53,653 bases of DNA, from assembly GCA_045592985.1 (NCBI GenBank), contig JAZNVU010000006.1, forward strand, positions 1 to 53,653, given 5' to 3'. A program made the position numbers and the translations under genes. This document shows positions 6,382-14,792 of this stretch, in pieces. The notes under the pieces were generated by a model that did no database searches, was not told where the DNA came from, and saw only the letters and a program-made list of their open reading frames with translations. Within the stretch, counting starts at the first letter, position 1. Each line of letters opens with the position of its first letter. The stretch is from UMGS172 sp045592985. GTDB taxonomy: Bacteria > Bacillota > Clostridia > Oscillospirales > Acutalibacteraceae.

Positions 6382-7172
6382 TGGCTGATTTTTTTGAAGA
6401 AACCGAGAACGCATCGGGCGAAGAACGGTTTTCTGACGTAATTGTCGGAAGAAATCCGGTTGCCGAGGCTTTGCGTTCGGGAAGGGAAATAGATAAACTT
6501 TTGGTGGCACACGGTGCCGCCGAAGGCTCGACCAAGGCACTTATTGCTAAATGTCGCGACCGCGGTATACCGGTAAAAGAGGTATCACCTCAAAAACTTG
6601 ACTTTTTAAGCGGCGGTGCATCGCACCAGGGCGTGGCTTTGATTGTTGCCGCGCATAAATATTGCGAGGTAGGAGATATTTTGGATTACGCCGCCTCTAA
6701 AAACGAACCGCCGTTTGTCATAATCTGCGACGGTATAGAGGACCCGCATAATTTGGGTGCCATAATCCGTACAGCCGAGGCTTCGGGTGCTCACGGTATC
6801 ATAATTCCGCAAAGAAGAAGTGCATCGCTCAATGCCGTTGTGGCAAAATCTGCGGCAGGCGCTTTAGAATATATGCGTGTTGCAAGGGTTAATAACCTTA
6901 ATACCGAAATTGACCGCCTTAAAGAAGGTGGCATGTGGATATATGCTGCTGATATGGATGGCGGCTCATGGTGCGCTACCGATATGAAAGGCTCTTGCGG
7001 TCTTGTGATTGGTTCTGAGGGCAGAGGTGTCAGCCGTCTTGTCAAAGAAAAGTGCGACCAGGTAGTGTCACTTCCAATGCTCGGGCAGATAAATTCATTG
7101 AACGCATCGGTTGCCGCAGGCATACTAATGTATGAGATAGTACGCCAGCGAAACGACATTAAAACTATATAA
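6381..7172 (+). CDS. rlmB: 23S rRNA 2'-O-ribose methyltransferase RlmB (SpoU family)
   Basis: 263 residues. It should methylate the 2'-OH of a guanosine in the peptidyl-transferase region of 23S rRNA (G2251 in E. coli) using SAM. A substrate-binding L30e-like N-domain (about 20-95) precedes a SPOUT knot domain with all three motifs: DGIEDPHNLGAIIRTAEASG (117-136, with the conserved Arg130), GSEGRGVS (211-218) and LPMLGQINSLNASVAAGIL (231-249). The other possibility is the related TrmH-like family; the N-domain favours RlmB. It is translationally coupled to the HprK-like gene and lies just upstream of the P-type-ATPase-like gene. Confidence 0.92.
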   Translation: MADFFEETENASGEERFSDVIVGRNPVAEALRSGREIDKLLVAHGAAEGSTKALIAKCRDRGIPVKEVSPQKLDFLSGGASHQGVALIVAAHKYCEVGDILDYAASKNEPPFVIICDGIEDPHNLGAIIRTAEASGAHGIIIPQRRSASLNAVVAKSAAGALEYMRVARVNNLNTEIDRLKEGGMWIYAADMDGGSWCATDMKGSCGLVIGSEGRGVSRLVKEKCDQVVSLPMLGQINSLNASVAAGILMYEIVRQRNDIKTI

Positions 7173-7190
7173 TAAAGGGGGATGAATAGA

Positions 7191-9977
7191 GTGGGCTTAT
7201 TTAAAAAAGGAATAAAAAATGACTTTGAAGACGGTCACAACAACAATCTTTTTACTGATGATGACGACTACATAGCGCCTATTCAACATCGTATGGTTAC
7301 AGGTGAACGCAAAGTGGTTGCACCTCACGCCATAACCGCAGACGAACTTTCACACGGTGTAGAAAACATCCCCATGCATCCTGCCGAGAAGCCGACTGCC
7401 AACTCGGTTTACGAAAGTATGAAGGAACATGATAAAGGCACACAAAATACCGCAATAGATGACGATTACGTTCCGTCGTGGGTAAAAACCTCGACCGACG
7501 GTTCATCGCTTTCGGTATTTTCCGACCGTGCGAGACCCGAAATGACCGAGGAAGAAACAAAAGAGGCTGCAAAGCGAGCCGAAGAAATACTTAAAAGCAC
7601 AAATGTACGAACCGAATCAACCAATTCGGTTGAACCGCAGGTTATAGAAAAGGAAGAAGGTGCCGTTGTACTCGAAGTGGAACCCACTTCGGACGACGCG
7701 CAAAGCAATCCCTTCTTAGAACGCTGCAAAAAGGCTGTTTTGGGTGAGGCAGAAGAGAGAACAACCGTTACAGAGAAGGTGCCGATGTTCAAATCGGAGC
7801 AGGTAACAAATTCTGCCGAAGACAGCGACGTAAAACGTGTCGACGATTTTGAGGCTACCATCCGCCGTCTTAAAGGTGAGGAAGAGCCCGAGACAAACGA
7901 GGTAAAGGTCGAAGTTGAGGTTATCCCTGAGGATGCCCCTGCCGAGATAATGCACACCGCACCGATTACCCCTGTTTCGGATGCTACCTGTGTTTTACCC
8001 GAGATACCGTCAAGCGATGTCAAGGTCTATGGTAAAGTGATAGGTGGCAAGGTTATTCAGCAGACCCCTGATGGAGATGTTGAGGTTGCCGAACTTATAA
8101 AGGCTCAAAAAGAGGCCGAGGCAAAAAGACAAGAAGAACTGGGTGCTACCCGTATGTTTGATGGCCTTGACGATATAATTTCTCAAAAGGCTGACGATTC
8201 TTTTAACGATTCGCGTGAGACCTTTGAAGATGAAGACGACCAACTTCCCGATGAAGTGCCGTATTACGAAACCGAGGACTCTGACCTTTTAGACATAGAC
8301 GATTATCACGATATCAACGATGCCGCAGGTATCCGCACTTCGTTGCAGGCGGTTTTGTCGGGTCAAACGGTGCGCACCTTTGTTTCGTTCGTGCTGTTTG
8401 CCGTTATGTTGATTCTGTCGTTGCCCGTGATGGACCTTATGCCGGTTATCGCAGGCGGAATTATTTCCATGTTGTTGCTGGCTGTGTCGGTGGTTGTCAA
8501 TATCGATATTTTTGCCGAACTTAAAAACATATCTCGCTATCCGAGGTTTGATTGCGCAGTAGCCGTCACTTCGGTGGTCGCACTTGTGCAAACGGGCGTT
8601 AGCGCCTTTGTTTACGATGGCGCATATCCTTTCCTCGCAGCCTATGCCGCTATGCTTTTGGCTGTCAACCGTTATATGAAACGCGCCAAGGTCAAGAGAA
8701 TTTCCGTGGGTGTGGAAAAAATTGCCACAACCGAAAGAAAATTGGCATTCAGCCTATGCGACCAAAACGCATCTAAGGTTATAGCCTCCGGTGCTGTTGA
8801 AGGCGAGGTTGTTGGCATTGTTGCAAAACCCACCGTCAATGTAACCGATTTTATAAAGAACTCCAACTATAAGACCCCATTTGACTTAAAGTGCAAGTGG
8901 CTTTTGCTCACAGGTGTCTCTGCTGCTTTGGTTGCAGGTGTTGTTGCAGGTCTTATCGGCGGTTTTGGATTGGGTGTTACCTTTGCAACCGCAATGCTTT
9001 GTTGCGTGTTCCCCATAACCGCTTTGTTCAGTGCAGAAATGCCGCTTAACCGAATTGCTTCGCGCCTTGCCGATAAGGGTACCGCCATGGCAGGTTTTAA
9101 GGGTGCGTATGAACTTAACCGTGCCAACATCGTTTCAATAAACACCTCTGACCTTTTCCCTGACGGTACAGTTAAACTCTATAACATGAAAACGTTGGGC
9201 AAAAACGAACTCGGACCCACCCTTCTTGCTGCTGCCGCGGTTGCCATTGCCGCCGATAGTCCGTTGGCAGGTATTTTCCGCGATATGGTGGGTGTTTCTT
9301 CAGAAAACGAATTACCTAAAGTAAACGGTGTTCAGTATGAGGACAAAATGGGCATTTCGGGTTGGATTGGACCTAATACAGTGCTTATCGGCAATCGTAA
9401 TCTTATGCAGGGTCATAACATTGCGGTGCCACCATCAACGGTTGACCAAAAAATATTAAGAGCAGGTTATTTCCCTGTTTATATAGCCTTTAAAGGTTCT
9501 CCTTGTTTGCTTTTCGTTGTAAAATACGAGGTTGATGAGCAGGTCAGAAACGAACTTGCAAAACTCTGCAACACAGGTATGACGGTGCTTGTAAACCCGC
9601 AAGACCCCAACGCTACCGAGGCTATGATATGTGATTATTTTGGTATCCCCGATGATGCGTTGAAGGTTATGAACCATAATGGCAGAGTTGTGTATGAGCG
9701 CGAAACCCGTTTTGAAGAAACCGTTTCGGCACCTGCCGTAGGAGGCAAGAACGTTACCGGATTGTTTGCCGCTATTACTGCAGGCATTAAAATCAATTCT
9801 ATAGTGTCAGTTCTTACTGCTGTTTATGTTGTTGCGGCAGTGCTCGGTGCCGTGTTGCTAATATATTTCGGTGTGGCGGGCAAACTGTCTATGATTAATT
9901 CGTTTGTGCTTTCGGTATTCCAGTTGGTATTCATGCTGGTATCGGTTATTGCTATGAAAGTGAAGGATAGGCAATGA
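7191..9977 (+). CDS. Large membrane protein resembling a catalytically dead P-type ATPase
   Basis: 928 residues from GTG 7191, nine bases after AAAGGGGG; the ATG at 7182 touches that site and is too close. Residues 1-385 are hydrophilic, Asp/Glu-rich and probably disordered. Hydrophobic pairs lie near 395-440, 455-495, 570-615 and 870-922, like P1-type ATPases. The TM4 context CCVFPITALFSAEMPLNRIA, followed by RLADKGTAMAGFKGAYEL, aligns with the P1 CPx helix and the GGxALE stretch. Where DKTGTLT is expected the protein reads INTSDLFPDGT. LVNPQDPNATEA replaces the TGDN motif and no GDGxND is present. So ATP-driven transport is unlikely and a scaffold or sensor role is inferred. It overlaps the next gene by four bases. 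Confidence 0.8.
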   Translation: MGLFKKGIKNDFEDGHNNNLFTDDDDYIAPIQHRMVTGERKVVAPHAITADELSHGVENIPMHPAEKPTANSVYESMKEHDKGTQNTAIDDDYVPSWVKTSTDGSSLSVFSDRARPEMTEEETKEAAKRAEEILKSTNVRTESTNSVEPQVIEKEEGAVVLEVEPTSDDAQSNPFLERCKKAVLGEAEERTTVTEKVPMFKSEQVTNSAEDSDVKRVDDFEATIRRLKGEEEPETNEVKVEVEVIPEDAPAEIMHTAPITPVSDATCVLPEIPSSDVKVYGKVIGGKVIQQTPDGDVEVAELIKAQKEAEAKRQEELGATRMFDGLDDIISQKADDSFNDSRETFEDEDDQLPDEVPYYETEDSDLLDIDDYHDINDAAGIRTSLQAVLSGQTVRTFVSFVLFAVMLILSLPVMDLMPVIAGGIISMLLLAVSVVVNIDIFAELKNISRYPRFDCAVAVTSVVALVQTGVSAFVYDGAYPFLAAYAAMLLAVNRYMKRAKVKRISVGVEKIATTERKLAFSLCDQNASKVIASGAVEGEVVGIVAKPTVNVTDFIKNSNYKTPFDLKCKWLLLTGVSAALVAGVVAGLIGGFGLGVTFATAMLCCVFPITALFSAEMPLNRIASRLADKGTAMAGFKGAYELNRANIVSINTSDLFPDGTVKLYNMKTLGKNELGPTLLAAAAVAIAADSPLAGIFRDMVGVSSENELPKVNGVQYEDKMGISGWIGPNTVLIGNRNLMQGHNIAVPPSTVDQKILRAGYFPVYIAFKGSPCLLFVVKYEVDEQVRNELAKLCNTGMTVLVNPQDPNATEAMICDYFGIPDDALKVMNHNGRVVYERETRFEETVSAPAVGGKNVTGLFAAITAGIKINSIVSVLTAVYVVAAVLGAVLLIYFGVAGKLSMINSFVLSVFQLVFMLVSVIAMKVKDRQ

Positions 9978-11176
9978 GTACGGTTTTTAAAAAAACTGAC
10001 CGAAAACTTAAGCAAGATGCTATTGTAAAGAACGATGCAACAACTCTCTTTGCGCAAAACGCAGTTATTGTGGCAGTTATGTCGACTTTTTTGCATTTTT
10101 ATATTGGCATTGCAGTGGTCGCCCTTACCGCAATATCGTTCTGTATACTTCCCGGTATAAGGGATAAGATTTTTGTGCATAAGGGCACGTTGTTTATCAG
10201 TGCGTATGTGTTGATATCGATAGTGACCGCTATTTATCACAAAAACTATCTTGGTGCGCTTATCAGTGTGCTGTTCGCGTTTATGATGATTATCCATCTG
10301 GTGGCAAGGTCGCTCGCAACGAGGGAATTCTTTGACCGAATGATGGATATCATGGTCATCGGCGGTTGCCTTTCGACCGTGGTTTGTGTGATTGAAAAAA
10401 TCGTCAACCGTTCTATACCCGGTTACCGTTGCCAGTGCTTCTCGGTTAATCCAAACTGCTTCGGTGTGCCGATTATGATAATTATACTTATTTGTGCGTA
10501 TAAGGTGGTAGTTACCAAGAAAAACGTTCCGCTTTATTACATCGCCGCCATTATAAACGCCGTAAGCATTTATCTTTGCGGCAGCATGATGCTCTGGATA
10601 ATAATCTTTATCGGCGTGCTGGTACTGTTGCTTTTAAACCACAAATATAAATTGTTGGCAGTTTTCCTCGGCGTTGTAACTGCTTGCGTAATAACGGTAA
10701 TTTTGATACCGCAACTGATTTCTCGCCTGCATGAACTGACAGCCACCATAGAAAACCGAGTGGATATCTGGACTTTTGCTATAGAACAAATAGGTAAAGC
10801 ACCCATTTTCGGTCGTGGTTTTGCAAGTTATAATTTCCTTTATAATATTGAGGCGCCAACACGTCCAGAACTTTATCCTGCCATGCTTTCACACAACTTG
10901 ATTATTGACAGCATGCTTTCTTACGGTGTTGTAGGAACGCTTCTTATAGCAGGATATTTTATTTGTTTTGTAAAGGATGTCCTTTCCTGCCGTGATGGAC
11001 TTATTAAACTCAATAAGGATTATACCATGATAACCTTTGTATGTGCTTTGTTTGTTGCCGTCATGGTACACGGACTGATAGATACCGCAATGATTTGGAT
11101 TCAACCCGGACTCATGATAATGCTCATAGGAGCAGGTTTGGGTGTAGACGAAAACCGACTTAAATCAGAACAATAA
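9974..11176 (+). CDS. O-antigen ligase/polymerase-like membrane protein
   Basis: 400 residues with about ten membrane segments. It starts at ATG 9974 inside the stop of the preceding gene (ATGA overlap), so the two are coupled. The region FGRGFASYN, followed about 30 residues later by SHNLIIDSMLSYGVVG, is the signature of the Wzy_C / O-antigen ligase superfamily, which joins or polymerises lipid-linked glycans on the outer face of the membrane. No glycosyltransferase genes sit beside it, so the glycan is unknown. The pairing with an inactive-looking P-type ATPase is unusual. Confidence 0.82.
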   Translation: MSTVFKKTDRKLKQDAIVKNDATTLFAQNAVIVAVMSTFLHFYIGIAVVALTAISFCILPGIRDKIFVHKGTLFISAYVLISIVTAIYHKNYLGALISVLFAFMMIIHLVARSLATREFFDRMMDIMVIGGCLSTVVCVIEKIVNRSIPGYRCQCFSVNPNCFGVPIMIIILICAYKVVVTKKNVPLYYIAAIINAVSIYLCGSMMLWIIIFIGVLVLLLLNHKYKLLAVFLGVVTACVITVILIPQLISRLHELTATIENRVDIWTFAIEQIGKAPIFGRGFASYNFLYNIEAPTRPELYPAMLSHNLIIDSMLSYGVVGTLLIAGYFICFVKDVLSCRDGLIKLNKDYTMITFVCALFVAVMVHGLIDTAMIWIQPGLMIMLIGAGLGVDENRLKSEQ

Positions 11177-11215
11177 AAAAAGAGAAGATTTGTCAACGAC
11201 AAATCTTCTCTTTTT
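11177..11215. terminator. Bidirectional terminator
   Basis: An 18-base stem (arms ending in GATTTGTC and GACAAATC) with loop AAC, A-run on the left and T-run on the right. It serves the 9974 gene on plus and the 92-residue gene on minus. Confidence 0.92.
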
Positions 11216-11227
11216 ACCTTTAATAAA

Positions 11228-11506
11228 TTATTCCTTAACAGCGCGGTCGAGCCAAATAGAACCGACATCCATTGCGTTGTAGAGACCGGTTTTTTCACTT
11301 TTCTTTACGACCTTGTCTTTTTCCTTGGCGTCGGGGTCAGAAAGGACTAACTGAACCGATACTTTATCTGCAACTTTTTCACCGCCGATATCCTTAGTTG
11401 TAAGGATTTTGAGCATAATAATATATTTTTCTGCGGTGTCACCATAATAGATAGTGTCGCCCTTTCGAACAATCGGTTTGCCTTTGTAGGTCAAAAATTC
11501 CTGCAT
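11228..11506 (-). CDS. Small conserved hypothetical protein (92 aa)
   Basis: Begins MQEFLTYKGKPIVRKGDTIYYG. A GTG nine bases upstream overlaps the ribosome site GGAGTG, so the ATG at 11506 is chosen. The protein is soluble, charged and beta-rich in appearance, with no membrane segment, Cys pair or nucleotide motif. I have a weak impression of a small protein family common in this bacterial group, but cannot name it. Single gene with its own terminator; function unknown. Confidence 0.8.
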   Translation of the reverse strand: MQEFLTYKGKPIVRKGDTIYYGDTAEKYIIMLKILTTKDIGGEKVADKVSVQLVLSDPDAKEKDKVVKKSEKTGLYNAMDVGSIWLDRAVKE

Positions 11507-11702
11507 ATATATCACTCCGTTAAAAGTTTTTGTTTCGAATTTTCATTATTATACCATATTTTACCCTTTATGTAAAGCACTAATTCACCGATTTTACCGG
11601 CTATAAATCAGAGTAATAAAAAACACTTTTTTGGTTAACTTTTCTGTCGCGCGGTATTAGAATTAATGAGTAATTAAACTATTCAAAAAATAGGAGGTTA
11701 AT

Positions 11703-12080
11703 ATGTTCAAAAAATGTTTGTCAATAGTTTTTGCGCTCGTTCTTTTGGCTGTATGTTGCAGTTGTGCGGGCAAGACGGAAGAGGGAACATCCTCTGATGT
11801 CAATTCTACTCCGACCGAGTCAGAGATTTCAAATGTACCTACAGAAGGAGATGTTTTGACTATGCTTAATATAAAAGTTAAACAAGGTGAGTACGGCGGT
11901 TTTCAGAACACGCGTCCTTACGATTCAAAAAAAGAGGATATTTCTTTGATACTTGTAACCGGTCAGTCCAACTTTACAACAGGTGTCGGTTATTCGGCTG
12001 AACTTGGTGCGCTTAACAGCGGTAAAACAAGCAATGTTCCCGAAGACCCCATCAAACCGAGAGCAGGGATAACATATTAA
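11703..12080 (+). CDS. Lipoprotein, probably truncated by an in-frame stop
   Basis: 125 residues, start ATG 11703 after AGGAGG. The N-terminus is a lipoprotein signal: FKK, a hydrophobic stretch, then the lipobox region LAVCCSCAG, so it is likely anchored outside the membrane. The next 30 residues are Ser/Thr/Glu-rich linker. The remainder (MLNIKVKQGEYGGF, DISLILVTGQSNF) looks like one small beta-rich domain. A TAA at 12078-12080 ends it, but the same frame stays open for 25 more sensible codons to a second TAA at 12158. This suggests a recent nonsense change. Confidence 0.75.
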   Translation: MFKKCLSIVFALVLLAVCCSCAGKTEEGTSSDVNSTPTESEISNVPTEGDVLTMLNIKVKQGEYGGFQNTRPYDSKKEDISLILVTGQSNFTTGVGYSAELGALNSGKTSNVPEDPIKPRAGITY

Positions 12081-12158
12081 TTCAACACCTACTCGTCAAG
12101 TTTCGAACTTAGCACCAAAAACATAAAAGAGTTCAAAGTAACCGTCACAAAAGAATAA
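12081..12158 (+). pseudogene. Detached C-terminal tail of the lipoprotein gene
   Basis: Directly after the TAA, in the same frame, the DNA reads FNTYSSSFELSTKNI then KEFKVTVTKE and a stop. This alternating polar/hydrophobic pattern looks like the final beta-strands of the domain. There is no start codon or ribosome site for separate translation. Confidence 0.55.
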
Positions 12159-12203
12159 TTAAGGCAAAAAACCATTCCTATGAATCGTATTCGCAAGGAC
12201 AGT

Positions 12204-12241
12204 AAAACTCTCTGCTGATTTCAGCAGAGAGTTTTGTTTTT
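12204..12241. terminator. Terminator shared by converging transcripts
   Basis: AAAACTCTCTGCTGA pairs fully with TCAGCAGAGAGTTTT around TT. T-rich tract follows on plus and the A-run gives a T-run on minus. Confidence 0.9.
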
Positions 12242-12352
12242 AATCTTCCTCCAACAATTTTTTGACGGTGATACTTTAAGCACTTGTGCGACTTTGAATA
12301 AAGTTTCTAAAGAAACTCCGCGAACAGTACCTTCTTTTTGTTTTTTGTTCAG
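12240..12352 (-). pseudogene. Remnant of an XRE-family HTH gene
   Basis: Just downstream of the dockerin gene the minus strand reads RGVSLETLFKVAQVLKVS, the typical last helices of an XRE domain, preceded by NKKQKEGT. It then hits a run of six A; with one more base the frame would continue KLLEED and stop at 12242-12240. The N-terminal half including the recognition helix is missing and there is no start. So it is a frameshifted, truncated fragment, probably left after an insertion or deletion that brought the dockerin gene here. Confidence 0.6.
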
Positions 12353-12356
12353 TAAA

Positions 12357-13148
12357 TCAGACCCATGCGCCCCAGTCATCTTCAATGTCGGGAGTGCCGA
12401 CGGCGGGTTTGTTGCCTGCCAGAATGTGCAACAAGGTTAAAGCGTCGTTGACGTTTATTTTGCCATTAACATCGGTATCGGCGCCATAGATACATACTTT
12501 GTTGTGTTTATAACCGTCCCAGCCTGCAAGACAACGCTGAAGAACAACCGCATCAAGCATATCAACCGAGCCGTCGTAGTTTACGTCGTTCGCTTTGTAT
12601 TTGATAATGTCATACACTATCGACACAACGGTCAAACCATCAACCGCTACGGTCTGCTGTTTGACGGTTGATGCCTTGTAACCCAAAAGGTTGAGTGCGG
12701 TTGCGTTGGTGGTTTCACCTGCGTATGCTTCAAACTCCTCGGTTAAGAACAGTTGCTTTTCGGGTTTTGTGTGAAGCTCGTAGTAGTGGCGAACCTGATA
12801 TTTTCGAAGGACTCTTACCCAAACGGGATAAAGAGTTATGTTCTCGGTTACGGTTAAAATATCATTTGCTAAGTAGTCAGCAGTGGCACTGTCGGGTGAG
12901 GTGGACCAACCGGCAAACGCAAAACCAATGTTTTCTATGGTGCAGTCAGGCAAGGTTACACTGTCGCCCGGAATGGCAAAGAGACTGTCCATCGAGGCGG
13001 TCTCGTCAATACTGCTAAGGTCAAAATCAACAGTAAGACAGTCAGTGAACACAACCTCGGTTGTGGCATTCACTATGGTTGCGCAGGGCAAAAATGCCGT
13101 AACAACAGCCAGACACAGCACTAACGAAAGAATTTTTTTAAACATCAC
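12357..13148 (-). CDS. Secreted dockerin protein with an InlB-type repeat
   Basis: 263 residues. Signal peptide about 1-29 (KK, hydrophobic core, ending near VNA). Residues 55-110 resemble a Listeria-Bacteroides (InlB B) repeat: GFAFAGWST and LYPVW. Residues 186-246 are a type I dockerin: two Ca2+-binding loops, DVNYDGSVD and DTDVNGKIN, each followed by a helix (LDAVVLQRCLAG, NDALTLLHILAG). Dockerins plug into cohesins of a scaffoldin or cell-surface anchor. No catalytic domain is present, so it may be an adhesive or structural part. The start is GTG 13148 (eight bases from AAGGAG) or the adjacent ATG 13145. Confidence 0.88.
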   Translation of the reverse strand: MMFKKILSLVLCLAVVTAFLPCATIVNATTEVVFTDCLTVDFDLSSIDETASMDSLFAIPGDSVTLPDCTIENIGFAFAGWSTSPDSATADYLANDILTVTENITLYPVWVRVLRKYQVRHYYELHTKPEKQLFLTEEFEAYAGETTNATALNLLGYKASTVKQQTVAVDGLTVVSIVYDIIKYKANDVNYDGSVDMLDAVVLQRCLAGWDGYKHNKVCIYGADTDVNGKINVNDALTLLHILAGNKPAVGTPDIEDDWGAWV

Positions 13149-13213
13149 GAATGGGTCTCCTTATGACTAAATCGTATACTTTAATTAAGTGTACCATATC
13201 TCGTACAATAATG

Positions 13214-13259
13214 CAACAAAAAAACAAAGAAGTGAACGAGAACCGTTCACTTCTTTTGT
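13214..13259 (-). terminator. Terminator of the ferredoxin gene
   Basis: AAGAAGTGAACG pairs with CGTTCACTTCTT around five bases; on the minus strand a T-run (TTTGTTTTTTTG) follows. Confidence 0.88.
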
Positions 13260-13283
13260 TATGTAGGTTATTTTCCGGGAATA

Positions 13284-13454
13284 TTATTCCTCAACGATAG
13301 CCTCTACAGGGCAACCGTCAGCGCAAGCACCACAGCCAAGGCATGCGTCAGCGTCAATAACGAATTTATCGTCGCCTTCCTTAATAGCCTCTACGGGGCA
13401 GGTACCTGCACAAGCACCACAGCTGATGCAAGCGTCAGTAATCTTAAATGCCAT
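13284..13454 (-). CDS. 2[4Fe-4S] ferredoxin
   Basis: 56 residues beginning MAFKITDACISCGACAGTCP and ending VEAIVEE. Two CxxCxxCxxxCP motifs, CISCGACAGTCP and CLGCGACADGCP, each ligate one cubane with a Cys contributed by the other half, as in clostridial ferredoxins. It is a low-potential electron carrier in the cytosol, and the likely partner of the pyruvate:ferredoxin oxidoreductase at 42841. GGAGGTG precedes the ATG; the gene has its own promoter and terminator. Its small size and Ala/Gly-rich sequence suggest high expression. Confidence 0.97.
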   Translation of the reverse strand: MAFKITDACISCGACAGTCPVEAIKEGDDKFVIDADACLGCGACADGCPVEAIVEE

Positions 13455-13489
13455 TTCTACACACCTCCATACAGTTTAACTGTAAGTTC

Positions 13490-13517
13490 ATTGTAACACA
13501 TTTTATGAAAAATGCAA
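13490..13517 (-). promoter_or_regulatory. Ferredoxin promoter, extended -10
   Basis: On minus: TTGCAT, 16-base spacer, TACAAT (13495-13490) preceded by TGT. Confidence 0.72.
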
Positions 13518-13549
13518 TAGTAAATATGAAAAGTCGACAAAAACTCCAA

Positions 13550-14284
13550 TTATTCGCCGTCGGGAGCTTCCCAGTTGTGCCAAACGTTCTGAACGTCGTC
13601 GTTTTCGTCCAACATGTCGATAAGTTTCTCCATTTTGGTTACAAGTTCGGGGTCATCGATAGCGGTGGTGGTGGCAGGAACATAAGTTGCTTCGGCAGAA
13701 AGGAAGGTATAACCTTTTTCGCTTAAAGCCTCACTCACTGCACCAACCGAGTTGACATCGGTAGATATTTCAAAAACATCACCGTCAAAGTTGAAATCAT
13801 CTGCTCCTGCTTCCAAAGCGTCTTCCATAACCTTGTCTTCATCAAGACCCTCAGCCTCGATAACAATAAGACCTTTGTGTTCAAACATAAACATAACCGA
13901 GCCGGATTGACCCAAATTACCGCCGCATTTGTCGAAATAATGACGCATTTCACCTGCGGTACGGTTGCGGTTGTCCGACAAAGTTTCAACAATAACGGCA
14001 ACGCCCGAAGGACCGTATCCTTCGTATATCAGTTGCTCGTATTCGGCACCGCCGGTTTCACCTGCGGCCTTTTTGATAATACGGTCAATATTATCGTTGG
14101 GTACGTTGTTTGCCTTTGCTTTGGCAATAACGTCACGAAGTTTACCGTTAACGTTGGGGTCGGGACCGCCTGCTCTTACAACCATTGCAAGTTCACGGCC
14201 TATACGGGTGAAAACCTTGGCTCTTGCCTGGTCGGTTTTTTCTTTCTTTCTCTTAATTGTACTCCATTTGGAATGTCCTGACAT
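13550..14284 (-). CDS. yebC: YebC/PmpR-family regulator (translation or transcription factor)
   Basis: 244 residues from the ATG of MSGHSKWSTIKRKK; a longer frame begins 18 bases earlier, but TTGGAG positions the inner ATG. The opening SGHSKW..IK, NVPNDNIDRIIKKAAGE, YEGYGPSGVAVIVE and TDNRNRT-like TLSDNRNRTAGEMRH blocks are diagnostic. The family was first described as a DNA-binding regulator and has more recently been linked to relief of ribosome stalling (established knowledge). Here it sits 70 bases downstream of ruvX on the same strand, a common neighbourhood with Holliday-junction and RNA-quality genes. Confidence 0.95.
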   Translation of the reverse strand: MSGHSKWSTIKRKKEKTDQARAKVFTRIGRELAMVVRAGGPDPNVNGKLRDVIAKAKANNVPNDNIDRIIKKAAGETGGAEYEQLIYEGYGPSGVAVIVETLSDNRNRTAGEMRHYFDKCGGNLGQSGSVMFMFEHKGLIVIEAEGLDEDKVMEDALEAGADDFNFDGDVFEISTDVNSVGAVSEALSEKGYTFLSAEATYVPATTTAIDDPELVTKMEKLIDMLDENDDVQNVWHNWEAPDGE

Positions 14285-14354
14285 AAAATTTACTCCAATC
14301 AAACAATATTAAATAACGTGGGGTATTGTACCACACAAAATCCACAATATCAAG

Positions 14355-14780
14355 TCAAAATTGTCCGGTTGCCTTGCGTCGGCGCATAAAATCTTCCAAA
14401 ATTATGGTTGCGGCAACGGCATCGACCACTGCTTTTCGCTTTTTACCTCTTGTGTCGGTGTAGTTGAGTGCGGTGTGAGCGCTGATTGTTGTGCAACGTT
14501 CATCCCACAGTTCAACAGGAAGACTGGTGAGTTCTTTCAACTTCTCGGCAACTTCGGCACATTCTTTGGCTTTAAACCCTTCCGAGCCGTCCATGTTTTT
14601 TGGGTATCCCACAACAATCATTTCGGCGCCGAGTTCTTTTGCTTTTTCTGCAAGAGTATTTATCAGTTTTTCACGGTTGTACTCGGTAATAACACCCTTT
14701 GGAAAGGCGAAACCCTCACTCTTATCGCTAAGGGCTATGCCTGTTCGCGCGGTACCGACATCGACCGACATAATATACAT
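14355..14780 (-). CDS. ruvX: YqgF/RuvX nuclease-fold protein (pre-16S rRNA maturation)
   Basis: 141 residues. RNase H-like fold: DVGTARTGIALSD carries the first catalytic Asp, VVGYPKNMDGSEG and ELWDERCTT the next acidic residues, and VVDAVAATIILEDFM the last. Known roles are 5'-end maturation of 16S rRNA; an alternative proposal is Holliday-junction resolution. Three in-frame ATGs lie close together; the middle one is chosen, eight bases after AAAGGA. The site overlaps the end of the yfhO gene, so they are in one operon. Confidence 0.92.
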   Translation of the reverse strand: MYIMSVDVGTARTGIALSDKSEGFAFPKGVITEYNREKLINTLAEKAKELGAEMIVVGYPKNMDGSEGFKAKECAEVAEKLKELTSLPVELWDERCTTISAHTALNYTDTRGKKRKAVVDAVAATIILEDFMRRRKATGQF

Positions 14781-14792
14781 AACCATCTTCCT

